A stretch of DNA of 10,779 nt from positions 1 to 10,779 of the forward strand of contig JAGXSK010000258.1 in assembly GCA_018333845.1 (NCBI GenBank), in the 5' to 3' direction. The stretch is from Clostridia bacterium. GTDB lineage: Bacteria; Bacillota; DSM-16504; Desulfitibacterales; Desulfitibacteraceae. The position numbers and the translations under genes are program-made. The notes beneath the pieces are model-generated. The model made no database searches. It was not told the origin of the DNA and saw only the letters and a list, made by a program, of their open reading frames with translations. Of this stretch, positions 1-6,145 are shown piece after piece (position 1 is the first letter of the stretch; each line of letters begins with the position of its first letter).

Positions 1-7
1 AGGAGGT
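1..7 (+). promoter_or_regulatory. Shine-Dalgarno of rph
   Basis: AGGAGGT lies seven bases before the ATG at 15, a near-perfect complement to the 16S rRNA 3' end. It fixes the start of rph. The promoter of this gene is outside the window. Confidence 0.85.
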
Positions 8-14
8 AATAAAT

Positions 15-794
15 ATGCCAAGAGATGATGGAAGAGCTGCAGATCAACTTCGCAAGGTTAAAATTACCAGAAATTACAATAAATTTGCCGAGGGTTCAGT
101 ACTTATGGAAATGGGAGATACAAGGGTAATATGTACGGTAACAGTTGAAGATAAAGTTCCCCCTTTTCTAAAGGGTGAAAATAAGGGCTGGATTTCAGCT
201 GAGTACTCAATGCTTCCAAGGGCAACATCAGTAAGGACAATAAGAGAGGCTGCCAGGGGTAAAATTGGGGGTAGAACAATGGAAATTCAAAGGCTTATAG
301 GCAGGGCCATGCGGTCTGTTGTAGACTTAAGTGGACTTGGAGAAAGAACCCTATGGCTTGATTGTGATGTAATACAAGCTGATGGTGGAACACGTACTGC
401 AAGCATTACTGGCAGCTATGTTGCCTTAATAGATGCATTGTATAGTCTGGTTGAAAAGGGTGACCTGAAAAAAGTGCCTGTTATAGATTACCTGGCTGCA
501 ATTAGTGTGGGCAAGGTCCATGATGAAATTTTGCTTGATTTAAACTTTCAGGAGGATTCTAATGCCCAGGTGGATATGAATGTTGTTATGACAGGTGACG
601 GAAGGATAGTTGAAATTCAAGGAACTGCTGAAGAGTATCCCTTCACAAAACAGGAAATGGATAGTTTACTAATAATTGCAGAAAAGGGAATCCAGGATCT
701 TGTGGTCATACAAAAGGATGTTCTGGGACCAATAGCAGAGCAAGTAGGTATATGGAACCAAAATAACAAGGATGAGGCACATGTCAAATCGTAA
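15..794 (+). CDS. rph: Ribonuclease PH
   Basis: RNase PH is a phosphorolytic 3'-5' exoribonuclease that trims the 3' ends of tRNA precursors in the cytoplasm, using phosphate to release nucleoside diphosphates; it forms a ring-shaped hexamer. The 259-residue protein is slightly longer than the usual 240-255. It opens with RDDGRAADQLR, the family's N-terminal signature. GRTMEIQRLIGRAMR (residues 86-100) and GGTRT (124-128) form the substrate and phosphate site. The acidic D181 and D187 in QEDSNAQVD match the metal-binding aspartates, and EIQGTAEEYPF (about 200-210) is the conserved C-terminal motif. The last residues after about 245 are an unconserved tail. It overlaps the next gene, rdgB, and a tRNA array lies just downstream, whose primary transcripts would need 3' processing. 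Identification is firm. Confidence 0.97.
   Translation: MPRDDGRAADQLRKVKITRNYNKFAEGSVLMEMGDTRVICTVTVEDKVPPFLKGENKGWISAEYSMLPRATSVRTIREAARGKIGGRTMEIQRLIGRAMRSVVDLSGLGERTLWLDCDVIQADGGTRTASITGSYVALIDALYSLVEKGDLKKVPVIDYLAAISVGKVHDEILLDLNFQEDSNAQVDMNVVMTGDGRIVEIQGTAEEYPFTKQEMDSLLIIAEKGIQDLVVIQKDVLGPIAEQVGIWNQNNKDEAHVKS
768..777 (+). promoter_or_regulatory. Shine-Dalgarno deciding the rdgB start
   Basis: AAGGATGAGG sits inside the 3' end of rph. Its AGGA core is eight bases before ATG 781 but touches ATG 772, leaving no spacing there. ATG 781 is therefore the better start. Confidence 0.6.
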
Positions 795-1401
795 AAAGAT
801 AGTACTTGCTACCCAAAATCGAGGTAAAATAAAAGAGTTTGCTGCAATGCTTGCTAAAAATTCTCTTGATGTTGATGTAATATCAATGTTGGATATTCCT
901 GACGTTCCTGAAATTATCGAAGACGGCAGTACATTTAAAGAAAATGCATATATAAAAGCAAAGGCTGTCTGTTCGCAAACTAATCTTATCACCCTGGCAG
1001 ATGATTCTGGCCTTGAAGTAGATTATCTTGGTGGAGCTCCAGGAATTTATTCAGCAAGATTTGCAGGTGAACCAAGGGATGATAAAAGAAATAATGAAAA
1101 GCTTCTAGGATTATTAAAAGGTATTCCCCATGAAAAAAGAACTGCACGTTTTAGATGTGCAATTTGCATCATGACTCCAGCCGGAGATTATTTTGAAACT
1201 AGTGGGACTTGTGAAGGTATTATCGTTGATGAGCCTAAAGGCAAATACGGTTTTGGCTTTGACCCCATTTTTTATCTTCCCCAGTATAAAAAGACACTAG
1301 CCCAGCTAGACCCAGACATTAAAAACACAGTCAGTCACAGGTCGGAAGCTTTTAGAAAGGCTGTAAAAATACTTGCAGATATTTTGAATAAACAATCTTG
1401 A
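781..1401 (+). CDS. rdgB: XTP/dITP pyrophosphatase, Ham1/RdgB family
   Basis: The enzyme hydrolyses non-canonical purine triphosphates (dITP, XTP, dHAPTP) to monophosphates plus pyrophosphate, keeping deaminated purines out of DNA and RNA. With the start at 781 it has 206 residues, close to the family's usual 195-205. Motifs in order are TQNRGK (11-16, triphosphate binding), LADDSGLEVD (72-81, with the catalytic acidic pair and Mg2+ site), GAPGIYSARFAG (about 85-96), GFGFDPIF (157-164) and SHRSEAFRK (185-193), all intact. It overlaps the end of rph by 14 bases, suggesting translational coupling; the rph-rdgB pair is a common Firmicute arrangement. An in-frame ATG at 772 would add three residues but lacks a spaced ribosome binding site. 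Confidence 0.96.
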   Translation: MSNRKKIVLATQNRGKIKEFAAMLAKNSLDVDVISMLDIPDVPEIIEDGSTFKENAYIKAKAVCSQTNLITLADDSGLEVDYLGGAPGIYSARFAGEPRDDKRNNEKLLGLLKGIPHEKRTARFRCAICIMTPAGDYFETSGTCEGIIVDEPKGKYGFGFDPIFYLPQYKKTLAQLDPDIKNTVSHRSEAFRKAVKILADILNKQS

Positions 1402-1421
1402 ACATGATAGGAGATCATGTT
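1401..1421 (+). terminator. Hairpin at the end of rdgB, weak terminator candidate
   Basis: AACATGAT (1401-1408) and ATCATGTT (1414-1421) form a perfect 8-bp stem with an AGGAG loop, starting on the last base of the rdgB stop codon. What follows is ATAATTACAT, not a T-tract, so it is a poor intrinsic terminator. It may instead protect the mRNA 3' end or be incidental. Confidence 0.35.
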
Positions 1422-1475
1422 ATAATTACATCCGTTGAAGACGGAGAAATAAAAATACAAAGTACAAACAAAAGG

Positions 1476-1501
1476 CAATAAATACCTGACAATAAATACC
1501 T
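1476..1501 (+). repeat. Short tandem repeat upstream of the tRNA promoter
   Basis: The 12-base unit CAATAAATACCT occurs at 1476-1487 and again at 1490-1501, separated by GA. The second copy ends 11 bases before the -35 hexamer. The stretch is AT-rich and could act as an upstream promoter element or be a chance duplication. Confidence 0.55.
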
Positions 1502-1512
1502 AGAAAAAACCT

Positions 1513-1541
1513 TTGACATGAAGTTAGATTTGAGGTATAAT
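1513..1541 (+). promoter_or_regulatory. Promoter of the tRNA operon
   Basis: TTGACA (1513-1518) and TATAAT (1536-1541) are both perfect sigma-A hexamers with an exact 17-base spacer. Transcription should begin near 1547-1549, about 25 bases before the first tRNA. The strength suits stable RNA synthesis. I see no antiterminator or T-box. Confidence 0.9.
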
Positions 1542-1548
1542 GAACTTC

Positions 1549-1565
1549 GTCAGTCGCGAGACGAC
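1549..1565 (+). other. Leader hairpin with GNRA loop
   Basis: GTC-A-GTC (1549-1555) pairs with GAC-GAC (1560-1565) around a GCGA tetraloop, leaving one bulged A. It would lie at the very 5' end of the tRNA precursor and could stabilise the leader or guide 5' processing. It is short, so chance is possible. Confidence 0.35.
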
Positions 1566-1572
1566 ATCCCGA

Positions 1573-1646
1573 GCGGGTGTAGCTCAATGGTAGAGTTCTG
1601 GCCTTCCAAGCCAGTCGCGTGGGTTCGATCCCCATCACCCGCTCCA
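1573..1646 (+). tRNA. tRNA-Gly (TCC)
   Basis: The acceptor strands GCGGGTG (1573-1579) and CACCCGC (1636-1642) pair fully. The anticodon stem CTGGC/GCCAG encloses CTTCCAA, giving anticodon TCC at 1605-1607. The T loop is TTCGATC, the discriminator base is T, and CCA is encoded at 1644-1646. It is the first tRNA of the six-gene array. Confidence 0.97.
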
Positions 1647-1661
1647 CTAAAATGTCTTTGA

Positions 1662-1738
<77 letters not shown>

Positions 1739-1763
1739 TATAATTTTAGCAAGTGTAACCGAT

Positions 1764-1840
1764 GGTGGGTGTAGCTCAGTGGTTAGAGCACCAGATTGTG
1801 GCTCTGGGGGCCGTGGGTTCAAGTCCCATCATCCACCCCA
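1764..1840 (+). tRNA. tRNA-His (GTG)
   Basis: The acceptor GTGGGTG (1765-1771) pairs with CATCCAC (1830-1836). The genomic G at 1764 can pair with discriminator C 1837, supplying the G-1 identity base of tRNA-His. Stem CCAGA/TCTGG encloses TTGTGGC, with anticodon GTG at 1798-1800. CCA is encoded at 1838-1840. Confidence 0.97.
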
Positions 1841-1862
1841 TATTCAGTTCATCAAGAAATTT

Positions 1863-1937
1863 TGGGGCGTAGCCAAGCGGTAAGGCAGCGGTCTTTGGAA
1901 TCGCCACTCGTAGGTTCGAATCCTGCCGCCCCAGCCA
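1863..1937 (+). tRNA. tRNA-Gln (TTG)
   Basis: The acceptor TGGGGCG (1863-1869) pairs with CGCCCCA (1927-1933). Stem GCGGT/ATCGC holds loop CTTTGGA, with anticodon TTG at 1895-1897. The discriminator is G and CCA is encoded at 1935-1937. The weak first pair (T-A) is typical of tRNA-Gln. Confidence 0.97.
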
Positions 1938-1945
1938 TTGTACAT

Positions 1946-2021
1946 GAGCCATTAGCTCAGTCGGTAGAGCACCTGACTTTTAATCAGGGTGTCCCGCGTT
2001 CGAGTCGCGGATGGCTCACCA
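1946..2021 (+). tRNA. tRNA-Lys (TTT)
   Basis: The acceptor GAGCCAT (1946-1952) pairs perfectly with ATGGCTC (2011-2017). Stem CCTGA/TCAGG encloses CTTTTAA, with anticodon TTT at 1979-1981. The discriminator is A and CCA is encoded at 2019-2021. Only eight bases separate it from tRNA-Gln. Confidence 0.97.
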
Positions 2022-2037
2022 TTAAAAACTTTAACAT

Positions 2038-2122
2038 GCGGGAGTGGCGGAATTGGCAGACGCGCTAGACTTAGGATCTAGTATCTACCGATGTGGGGGT
2101 TCAAGTCCCTTCTCCCGCACCA
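2038..2122 (+). tRNA. tRNA-Leu (TAG)
   Basis: The acceptor GCGGGAG (2038-2044) pairs with CTCCCGC (2112-2118). Stem CTAGA/TCTAG encloses CTTAGGA, with anticodon TAG at 2072-2074, reading CUN codons. The gene is 85 bases long with the extended variable arm of class II tRNAs. The T stem has two G-T pairs. CCA is encoded at 2120-2122. Confidence 0.97.
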
Positions 2123-2137
2123 AACCCAAAAGCACTT

Positions 2138-2164
2138 GGCACTCAATGAGTTGAGTGTCTTTTT
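2138..2164 (+). terminator. Intrinsic terminator of the tRNA operon
   Basis: GGCACTCAA (2138-2146) and TTGAGTGTC (2151-2159) form a 9-bp stem with one G-T pair and a TGAG loop, followed directly by TTTTT (2160-2164). It begins 15 bases after the CCA of tRNA-Leu and closes the array. Between it and the next promoter (2165-2286) I see only AT-rich sequence without a gene. Confidence 0.9.
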
Positions 2165-2286
2165 GATTCTGCTAAAGAACTTTTTATAGTTTTATAGGAT
2201 ATAGATATCTGTTTTGCAAGCAAAGTTATTAATTGTAAATAACAAATTACTTTAAAAAGATATTTTCTGAATAGTACAAATAATAT

Positions 2287-2315
2287 TTGACTTTATGGAA
2301 AATGTTACATATACT
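2287..2315 (+). promoter_or_regulatory. Promoter of the restriction-modification operon
   Basis: TTGACT (2287-2292) and TATACT (2310-2315), each one base from consensus, are separated by exactly 17 bases. Transcription would start near 2322, giving a leader of about 50 bases before the first gene. No LexA-type box or clear operator is seen here. Confidence 0.75.
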
Positions 2316-2371
2316 TAAGCTAAGAATATGGTGGTTGTACAAATCTCTCCAAAAAAGAAGGTGATAACCAC

Positions 2372-2953
2372 ATGAAGCTTGGCGAAATTGCTAAGGTTTC
2401 TTCAGGACTTGTTGTTGCTAGAAAAAAAGCAAATTTAGATCCAAAGTATAAGTATAGAATGCTTACTCTAAGGAGTTTTGAAGAAGAGGGCTGGCTTAAC
2501 ATAAACCATCTAGAAGAGTTTGGAAGTTCTGAGATTATAAAACCTCAATATCTAACTGAAAAAGGTGATATTATTGTGCGGTTAAGCTCTCCTAACACTG
2601 CAGTTAGTATTTCTGATGGATTAGAAGGACTTCTCATTCCATCTTTGTTTGCAATAATAAGATTAACTAGTGATAGAATTAATCCGGAATATTTGACTTT
2701 ATACTTAAACTCAGAAGCAGCAAAAAAACAGTTCATTAAAGAATCATTTGGAACAGCCTTAACTATCATTAGAACCAGTTTCTTAAAAGATATAGAAATT
2801 AAAGAACAATCAGTTGATAAACAAAGGAAACTAGAACATATTACAAGGTTATATCTACAGGAGAAGAAATTACTAAAGGACTTGGCCAGAGAAAAAGAGA
2901 AATTATATAGATCCATCTTACAAAAATACTTTGACCCCAGGGAGGAATTATGA
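2372..2953 (+). CDS. Half-size type I restriction specificity protein, one TRD
   Basis: This 193-residue protein has the layout of half an HsdS: one target-recognition domain (about 1-145, opening MKLGEIAKVSSG and containing LTEKGDIIVRLSSPN, 61-75) and then a long basic helix (about 150-185) that would be the coiled-coil spacer. HsdS chooses the DNA target of a type I enzyme. It lacks the PPLAEQQKIA and LLTGK conserved-region motifs of the full HsdS encoded downstream, so it is not a recent duplicate of it. AAGGTGAT at 2358-2365 is the ribosome binding site. The stop codon is interlocked with the hsdM start. Known half-S proteins can dimerise into a symmetric specificity subunit; here it could give HsdM a second target or regulate assembly. 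Family assignment is good, but role is inferred. Confidence 0.8.
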   Translation: MKLGEIAKVSSGLVVARKKANLDPKYKYRMLTLRSFEEEGWLNINHLEEFGSSEIIKPQYLTEKGDIIVRLSSPNTAVSISDGLEGLLIPSLFAIIRLTSDRINPEYLTLYLNSEAAKKQFIKESFGTALTIIRTSFLKDIEIKEQSVDKQRKLEHITRLYLQEKKLLKDLAREKEKLYRSILQKYFDPREEL

Positions 2954-4479
2954 TGAGTCAAAAATTTACCCAAGATCAGATAAATAATGTGCTGTGGCAG
3001 GCATGCGATACCTTCAGAGGAAATATTGACTCCTCTACCTATAAAGATTACATACTGGTTATGCTTTTTATCAAATATCTCAGTGATACATATAAGGAAC
3101 GCTTAACAGAATATGAGGAAAGATATGCTGGAGACGAAGTTAGGATAAAAAGGGCCTTGGACCGAGAAAGATTTATGATGGATGAAAAATCTACTTTTGA
3201 TTATCTTTATGATAAAAGAAGCAGCCCTGAGATAGGCGAAACCATCAACAAGGCATTAGCTCAAATAGAAGAAAAAAATAAGACCAAGCTCCGCGGTGTG
3301 TTTAAAAATATTGATTTTAATTCAGAAGCGGTACTAGGAAAAGCAAAAGAGAGAAATGCCATGCTAAAAAATATGCTAGAAGACTTTGCCAAGTTAGACC
3401 TTAGACCTTCTAAGCTTTCAGGGGATGACGTTATCGGCAATTCCTATGAATTTTTGATTTCCAGATTTGCCTCTGATGCTGGCAAAAAGGGTGGGGAATT
3501 TTATACACCTAGTCAGGTATCCGAGCTTTTAGCCAGGTTAGTTAAGCCGGAAGTTAATGATAGAATATATGATCCCACCTGCGGATCTGGTTCGCTGCTG
3601 ATTAGAGCATATCAGAAAGTTCCTAACGGTAAGGCTCAAATCTATGGCCAGGAAAGAAACGGTCAGACCCAAGCCCTATGCCTGATGAATATGTTCTTAC
3701 ATGGCATAGACGATGCAAAGATTGCCTGGGGAGATACCCTTTCTAATCCCCAACACCTGGAAGATGACAAACTGATGAAATTTCAAGTGGTAGTTGCTAA
3801 TCCTCCCTTTTCCCTGGATAAATGGGCCATGGGCTTTGCCGGGGAGGATAGTGATAAGCAGTTTAAAATGGAAGCCTCATTAGATCCATACAGAAGATTT
3901 GAATGGGGTGTACCCCCTGCCAGCAAGGGTGATTTTGCCTTTGTCCTTCACATGCTCCACTCTTTAGCTGAAGGAGGCAGGATGGGTGTAGTTCTACCCC
4001 ATGGGGTATTATTTAGGGGAGCTAGCGAAAAGAAAATTAGAGAGCAGATTATTAATTTAAATCTTTTAGATGCAGTTATTGGCCTTCCAGCAAACCTATT
4101 CTTTGGCACAGGTATTCCTGCCACAATCCTGGTATTTAAACAGAATAGGGATAGAAATAAAATTCTTTTTATAGATGCCTCTGGTGAAGGCTATTATGAG
4201 AAAGGTAAAAACCAGAATAGGTTAAGAGAAGAGGATATTCAAAGAATTGTAGATGTGTATGACAGATATGAGACTGTAGATAAATTCTCCTATGTGGCCG
4301 CAATAGATGAAATCAAAGAAAACGACTATAACCTTAATATACCACGCTATGTTGACATCTTTGAGGAAGAAGAACAGGTGGATATGGATGAGATTAAGGA
4401 AAACATCAAGAATATCAAGGCAGAACTGGAAGAAGTGGAAGCCCAAATGGCAAAATACCTTGAAGAGTTAGGGTTGTAG
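2953..4479 (+). CDS. hsdM: Type I restriction-modification methyltransferase subunit M
   Basis: HsdM transfers methyl groups from S-adenosylmethionine to the N6 of adenine in the site chosen by HsdS, acting as two M subunits per S. The N-terminal helical HsdM_N domain covers about residues 5-150. GGEFYTPSQVSELL follows (about 180-193), then motif I DPTCGSGS near 207-214 (SAM binding) and catalytic motif IV NPPF near 283-286. The C-terminus (about 475-508) is a charged coiled coil likely to contact HsdS. The length of 508 is normal. GGAGG at 2941-2945 is seven bases from ATG 2953, so I prefer it over ATG 2950, which would add one Met and give an ATGA overlap. Translation is coupled to the half-S gene upstream. 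No lesion is visible. Confidence 0.95.
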   Translation: MSQKFTQDQINNVLWQACDTFRGNIDSSTYKDYILVMLFIKYLSDTYKERLTEYEERYAGDEVRIKRALDRERFMMDEKSTFDYLYDKRSSPEIGETINKALAQIEEKNKTKLRGVFKNIDFNSEAVLGKAKERNAMLKNMLEDFAKLDLRPSKLSGDDVIGNSYEFLISRFASDAGKKGGEFYTPSQVSELLARLVKPEVNDRIYDPTCGSGSLLIRAYQKVPNGKAQIYGQERNGQTQALCLMNMFLHGIDDAKIAWGDTLSNPQHLEDDKLMKFQVVVANPPFSLDKWAMGFAGEDSDKQFKMEASLDPYRRFEWGVPPASKGDFAFVLHMLHSLAEGGRMGVVLPHGVLFRGASEKKIREQIINLNLLDAVIGLPANLFFGTGIPATILVFKQNRDRNKILFIDASGEGYYEKGKNQNRLREEDIQRIVDVYDRYETVDKFSYVAAIDEIKENDYNLNIPRYVDIFEEEEQVDMDEIKENIKNIKAELEEVEAQMAKYLEELGL

Positions 4480-4483
4480 GAGG
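4478..4483 (+). promoter_or_regulatory. Shine-Dalgarno deciding the DinD-C start
   Basis: AGGAGG overlaps the hsdM stop codon and lies eight bases before ATG 4492. The upstream GTG at 4483 shares bases with this site, so it cannot be the start. Confidence 0.8.
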
Positions 4484-4491
4484 TGTGGGAT

Positions 4492-4860
4492 ATGAGTAAT
4501 TTTAGAAAGGCTGATTTTAGAGAACATGGATATATGGGGCTTTATGGTGGCCTAACGAGCAAAGAGATTCATTTAAAGAAGGGGCTAAAGAAAAATCAAA
4601 ATATCTTAGACCACATGGGCAGTACAGAGCTTGCAGCCAATTTGTTTAGGGCAACTCAGACAGACGAGAAACTGAGAAGAGATAATATTATAGGTAAAAA
4701 TCTTGCTAACAAAATCCACTTTTATGTAGGTCAAAAGGTAAGAAATACAATTAAAGAATTAGGCGGCACCATGCCTGAGGATTTGCCCACACCATCTCAA
4801 AGCATTAAACAGTTGGAAAAGGATAAAAAGAAAAAGCTTACAACAGGTGACGACCAATGA
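4492..4860 (+). CDS. DinD C-terminal-domain protein, stand-alone
   Basis: The 122 residues closely resemble the C-terminal part of E. coli DinD, the DNA-damage-inducible protein D, as I remember it: HGYMGLYGGL (12-21), GLKKNQNILDHMGSTELAAN (31-50), LFRATQT (51-57), VGQKVR (79-84) and LGGTMPEDLPTP (90-101). DinD itself is about 275 residues, with an N-terminal Bro/antirepressor-like half that is missing here. E. coli DinD is SOS-induced and inhibits RecA filament functions. The gene has its own perfect ribosome binding site directly after hsdM and overlaps hsdS by four bases (ATGA), so it looks like a designed short protein rather than debris. A lysine-rich tail ends it. Its position inside the hsd operon suggests a role with restriction, perhaps linking it to DNA damage; that is inference. 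Confidence 0.82.
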   Translation: MSNFRKADFREHGYMGLYGGLTSKEIHLKKGLKKNQNILDHMGSTELAANLFRATQTDEKLRRDNIIGKNLANKIHFYVGQKVRNTIKELGGTMPEDLPTPSQSIKQLEKDKKKKLTTGDDQ

Positions 4861-6131
4861 AGCCAGAGATTAAAGAACGGATTGAGATGATTAACAGAGG
4901 TGAAGTGCCGGAGGGGTATAAAAGAAAAGAGCTAGATATAGTTATGCCAGAAGATTGGGACTTAAAACATTTAAAAAACGTAATTAATAATGGAATTAAA
5001 AATGGTATATTTAATGACCCCAGAAAGGTCGGGTGTGGAGTTAAGTTAATAAATGTCATAAATCTTTACAAAGAGCCTTATATAAAAACTGATAATTTAA
5101 CATATCTTAATGTTCAACCTGAAGAACTAAAGAAATACAGAGTAGAAAAAGGAGATGTTCTATTTACTAGATCATCTTTGAAGCTGGAAGGAATTGCATA
5201 CTGTAATATAAATATGAATGAAACAGAGGATTTAGTATATGACTGTCATATAATAAAGGTTTCACCAAATAAAGTAATATTAGATCCTCAATATTTTAGA
5301 AGTTTTTGCTTAATCCATATATCGAGAAAATACTTTATGAAAAACGCAAAACAGACTACAATGACCACAATTGGACAAAACGAGATAGCTAAACTCCCAG
5401 TTCTTCTGCCACCTCTCGCCGAACAACAAAAAATTGCCTCCATCCTCTCCACCTGGGATAAAGCTATTGAACTAAAAGAGAGGCTTATTGAGCAAAAAAA
5501 ATATCAGAAAAGGGGGCTAATGCAAAAGCTTCTAACAGGTAAAGTTAGGCTGCCTGGTTTTAAAGGTAAGTGGAAAGAGGTTGAACTAGGTAGTGTATTA
5601 AGAGAAAGAAAAGATACAGGTTATGATAATCTAGAATTGCTTGCAATAACATCTAAAAATGGGGTTGTAAGGCGCACTGAAATTGATATTAAGGATAACT
5701 CTAGTGAAGATAAGAGCAAATATAAACGGATTTGCCCATTAGACATTGGATACAACACTATGAGAATGTGGCAGGGAGTATCTGGTGTTTCTGAATATGA
5801 AGGAATTGTCAGTCCTGCCTATACCATATTAAAGCCTACTGACAGGGTAAATAGCTACTTTATGGGATACTTATTTAAGCTTCCTAAGACTATTAACTTG
5901 TTTTGGCGTTATTCTCAGGGGCTTGTAGATGATACATTAAGTCTTAAATATCCTAACTTTAAGAAAATCAAAGTAATAATACCTGTTGATGTTAAAGAAC
6001 AAGAAAGTATTGCAGGGGTCTTTAAACATTTTGATAAACAACTCCAACTCCTCGAACAAGAACTAGACCTACTAAGACAACAAAAGAAAGGCCTTATGCA
6101 GCTCTTATTAACCGGAAAGGTCAGAGTGTAG
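4857..6131 (+). CDS. hsdS: Type I restriction-modification specificity subunit S
   Basis: HsdS recognises the split DNA target and holds two HsdM (and two HsdR) subunits. The 424-residue protein has the full two-domain layout: TRD1 (about 30-185), a central conserved region with PPLAEQQKIASIL (185-197) and GLMQKLLTGKVR (220-231), TRD2 (about 238-375), and a distal region with KEQESIAGVFKHFD (380-393) and GLMQLLLTGKVR (412-423). The repeated ends reflect the pseudo-twofold symmetry of the subunit. AGGTGA at 4845-4850 precedes the start, which overlaps the DinD-C stop as ATGA. The TRD-coding parts are visibly more AT-rich than the conserved parts, as expected if TRDs are exchanged by recombination. 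An A8 run at 5494-5501 lies in the central region. The recognised target cannot be read from sequence. Confidence 0.95.
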   Translation: MKPEIKERIEMINRGEVPEGYKRKELDIVMPEDWDLKHLKNVINNGIKNGIFNDPRKVGCGVKLINVINLYKEPYIKTDNLTYLNVQPEELKKYRVEKGDVLFTRSSLKLEGIAYCNINMNETEDLVYDCHIIKVSPNKVILDPQYFRSFCLIHISRKYFMKNAKQTTMTTIGQNEIAKLPVLLPPLAEQQKIASILSTWDKAIELKERLIEQKKYQKRGLMQKLLTGKVRLPGFKGKWKEVELGSVLRERKDTGYDNLELLAITSKNGVVRRTEIDIKDNSSEDKSKYKRICPLDIGYNTMRMWQGVSGVSEYEGIVSPAYTILKPTDRVNSYFMGYLFKLPKTINLFWRYSQGLVDDTLSLKYPNFKKIKVIIPVDVKEQESIAGVFKHFDKQLQLLEQELDLLRQQKKGLMQLLLTGKVRV

Positions 6132-6145
6132 GACGGAGGTGAACC

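Noticed and set aside
669..992. 107-codon minus-strand frame under rph and rdgB
   Set aside because: It is a shadow of two strongly identified genes with no recognisable domain.
1400..1421. Possible LexA/SOS box in GAACATGAT...ATCATGTT
   Set aside because: It is a hairpin at the rdgB stop with a 5-base loop, does not match the Firmicute GAAC-N4-GTTC box, and is far from the hsd promoter.
1796..2068. 90-codon plus-strand frame through the tRNA array
   Set aside because: It runs through four tRNA genes and has no independent coding support.
2165..2286. Search for an attachment site, integrase, CRISPR array or small gene
   Set aside because: Only AT-rich sequence with short chance palindromes was seen; no repeat of the tRNA end, no spacer-repeat pattern and no frame with a ribosome binding site.
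2545..2973. 142-codon minus-strand frame opposite the half-S gene
   Set aside because: The product has no known motifs and lies entirely opposite a frame with clear TRD-like sequence and a ribosome binding site.
5514..6130. Possible nucleotide repeat at the two GLMQ-LLTGKVR ends of hsdS
   Set aside because: The peptide repeat is real, but the DNA copies have diverged at many third positions, so it reflects normal HsdS pseudo-symmetry rather than a recent duplication or inversion site.
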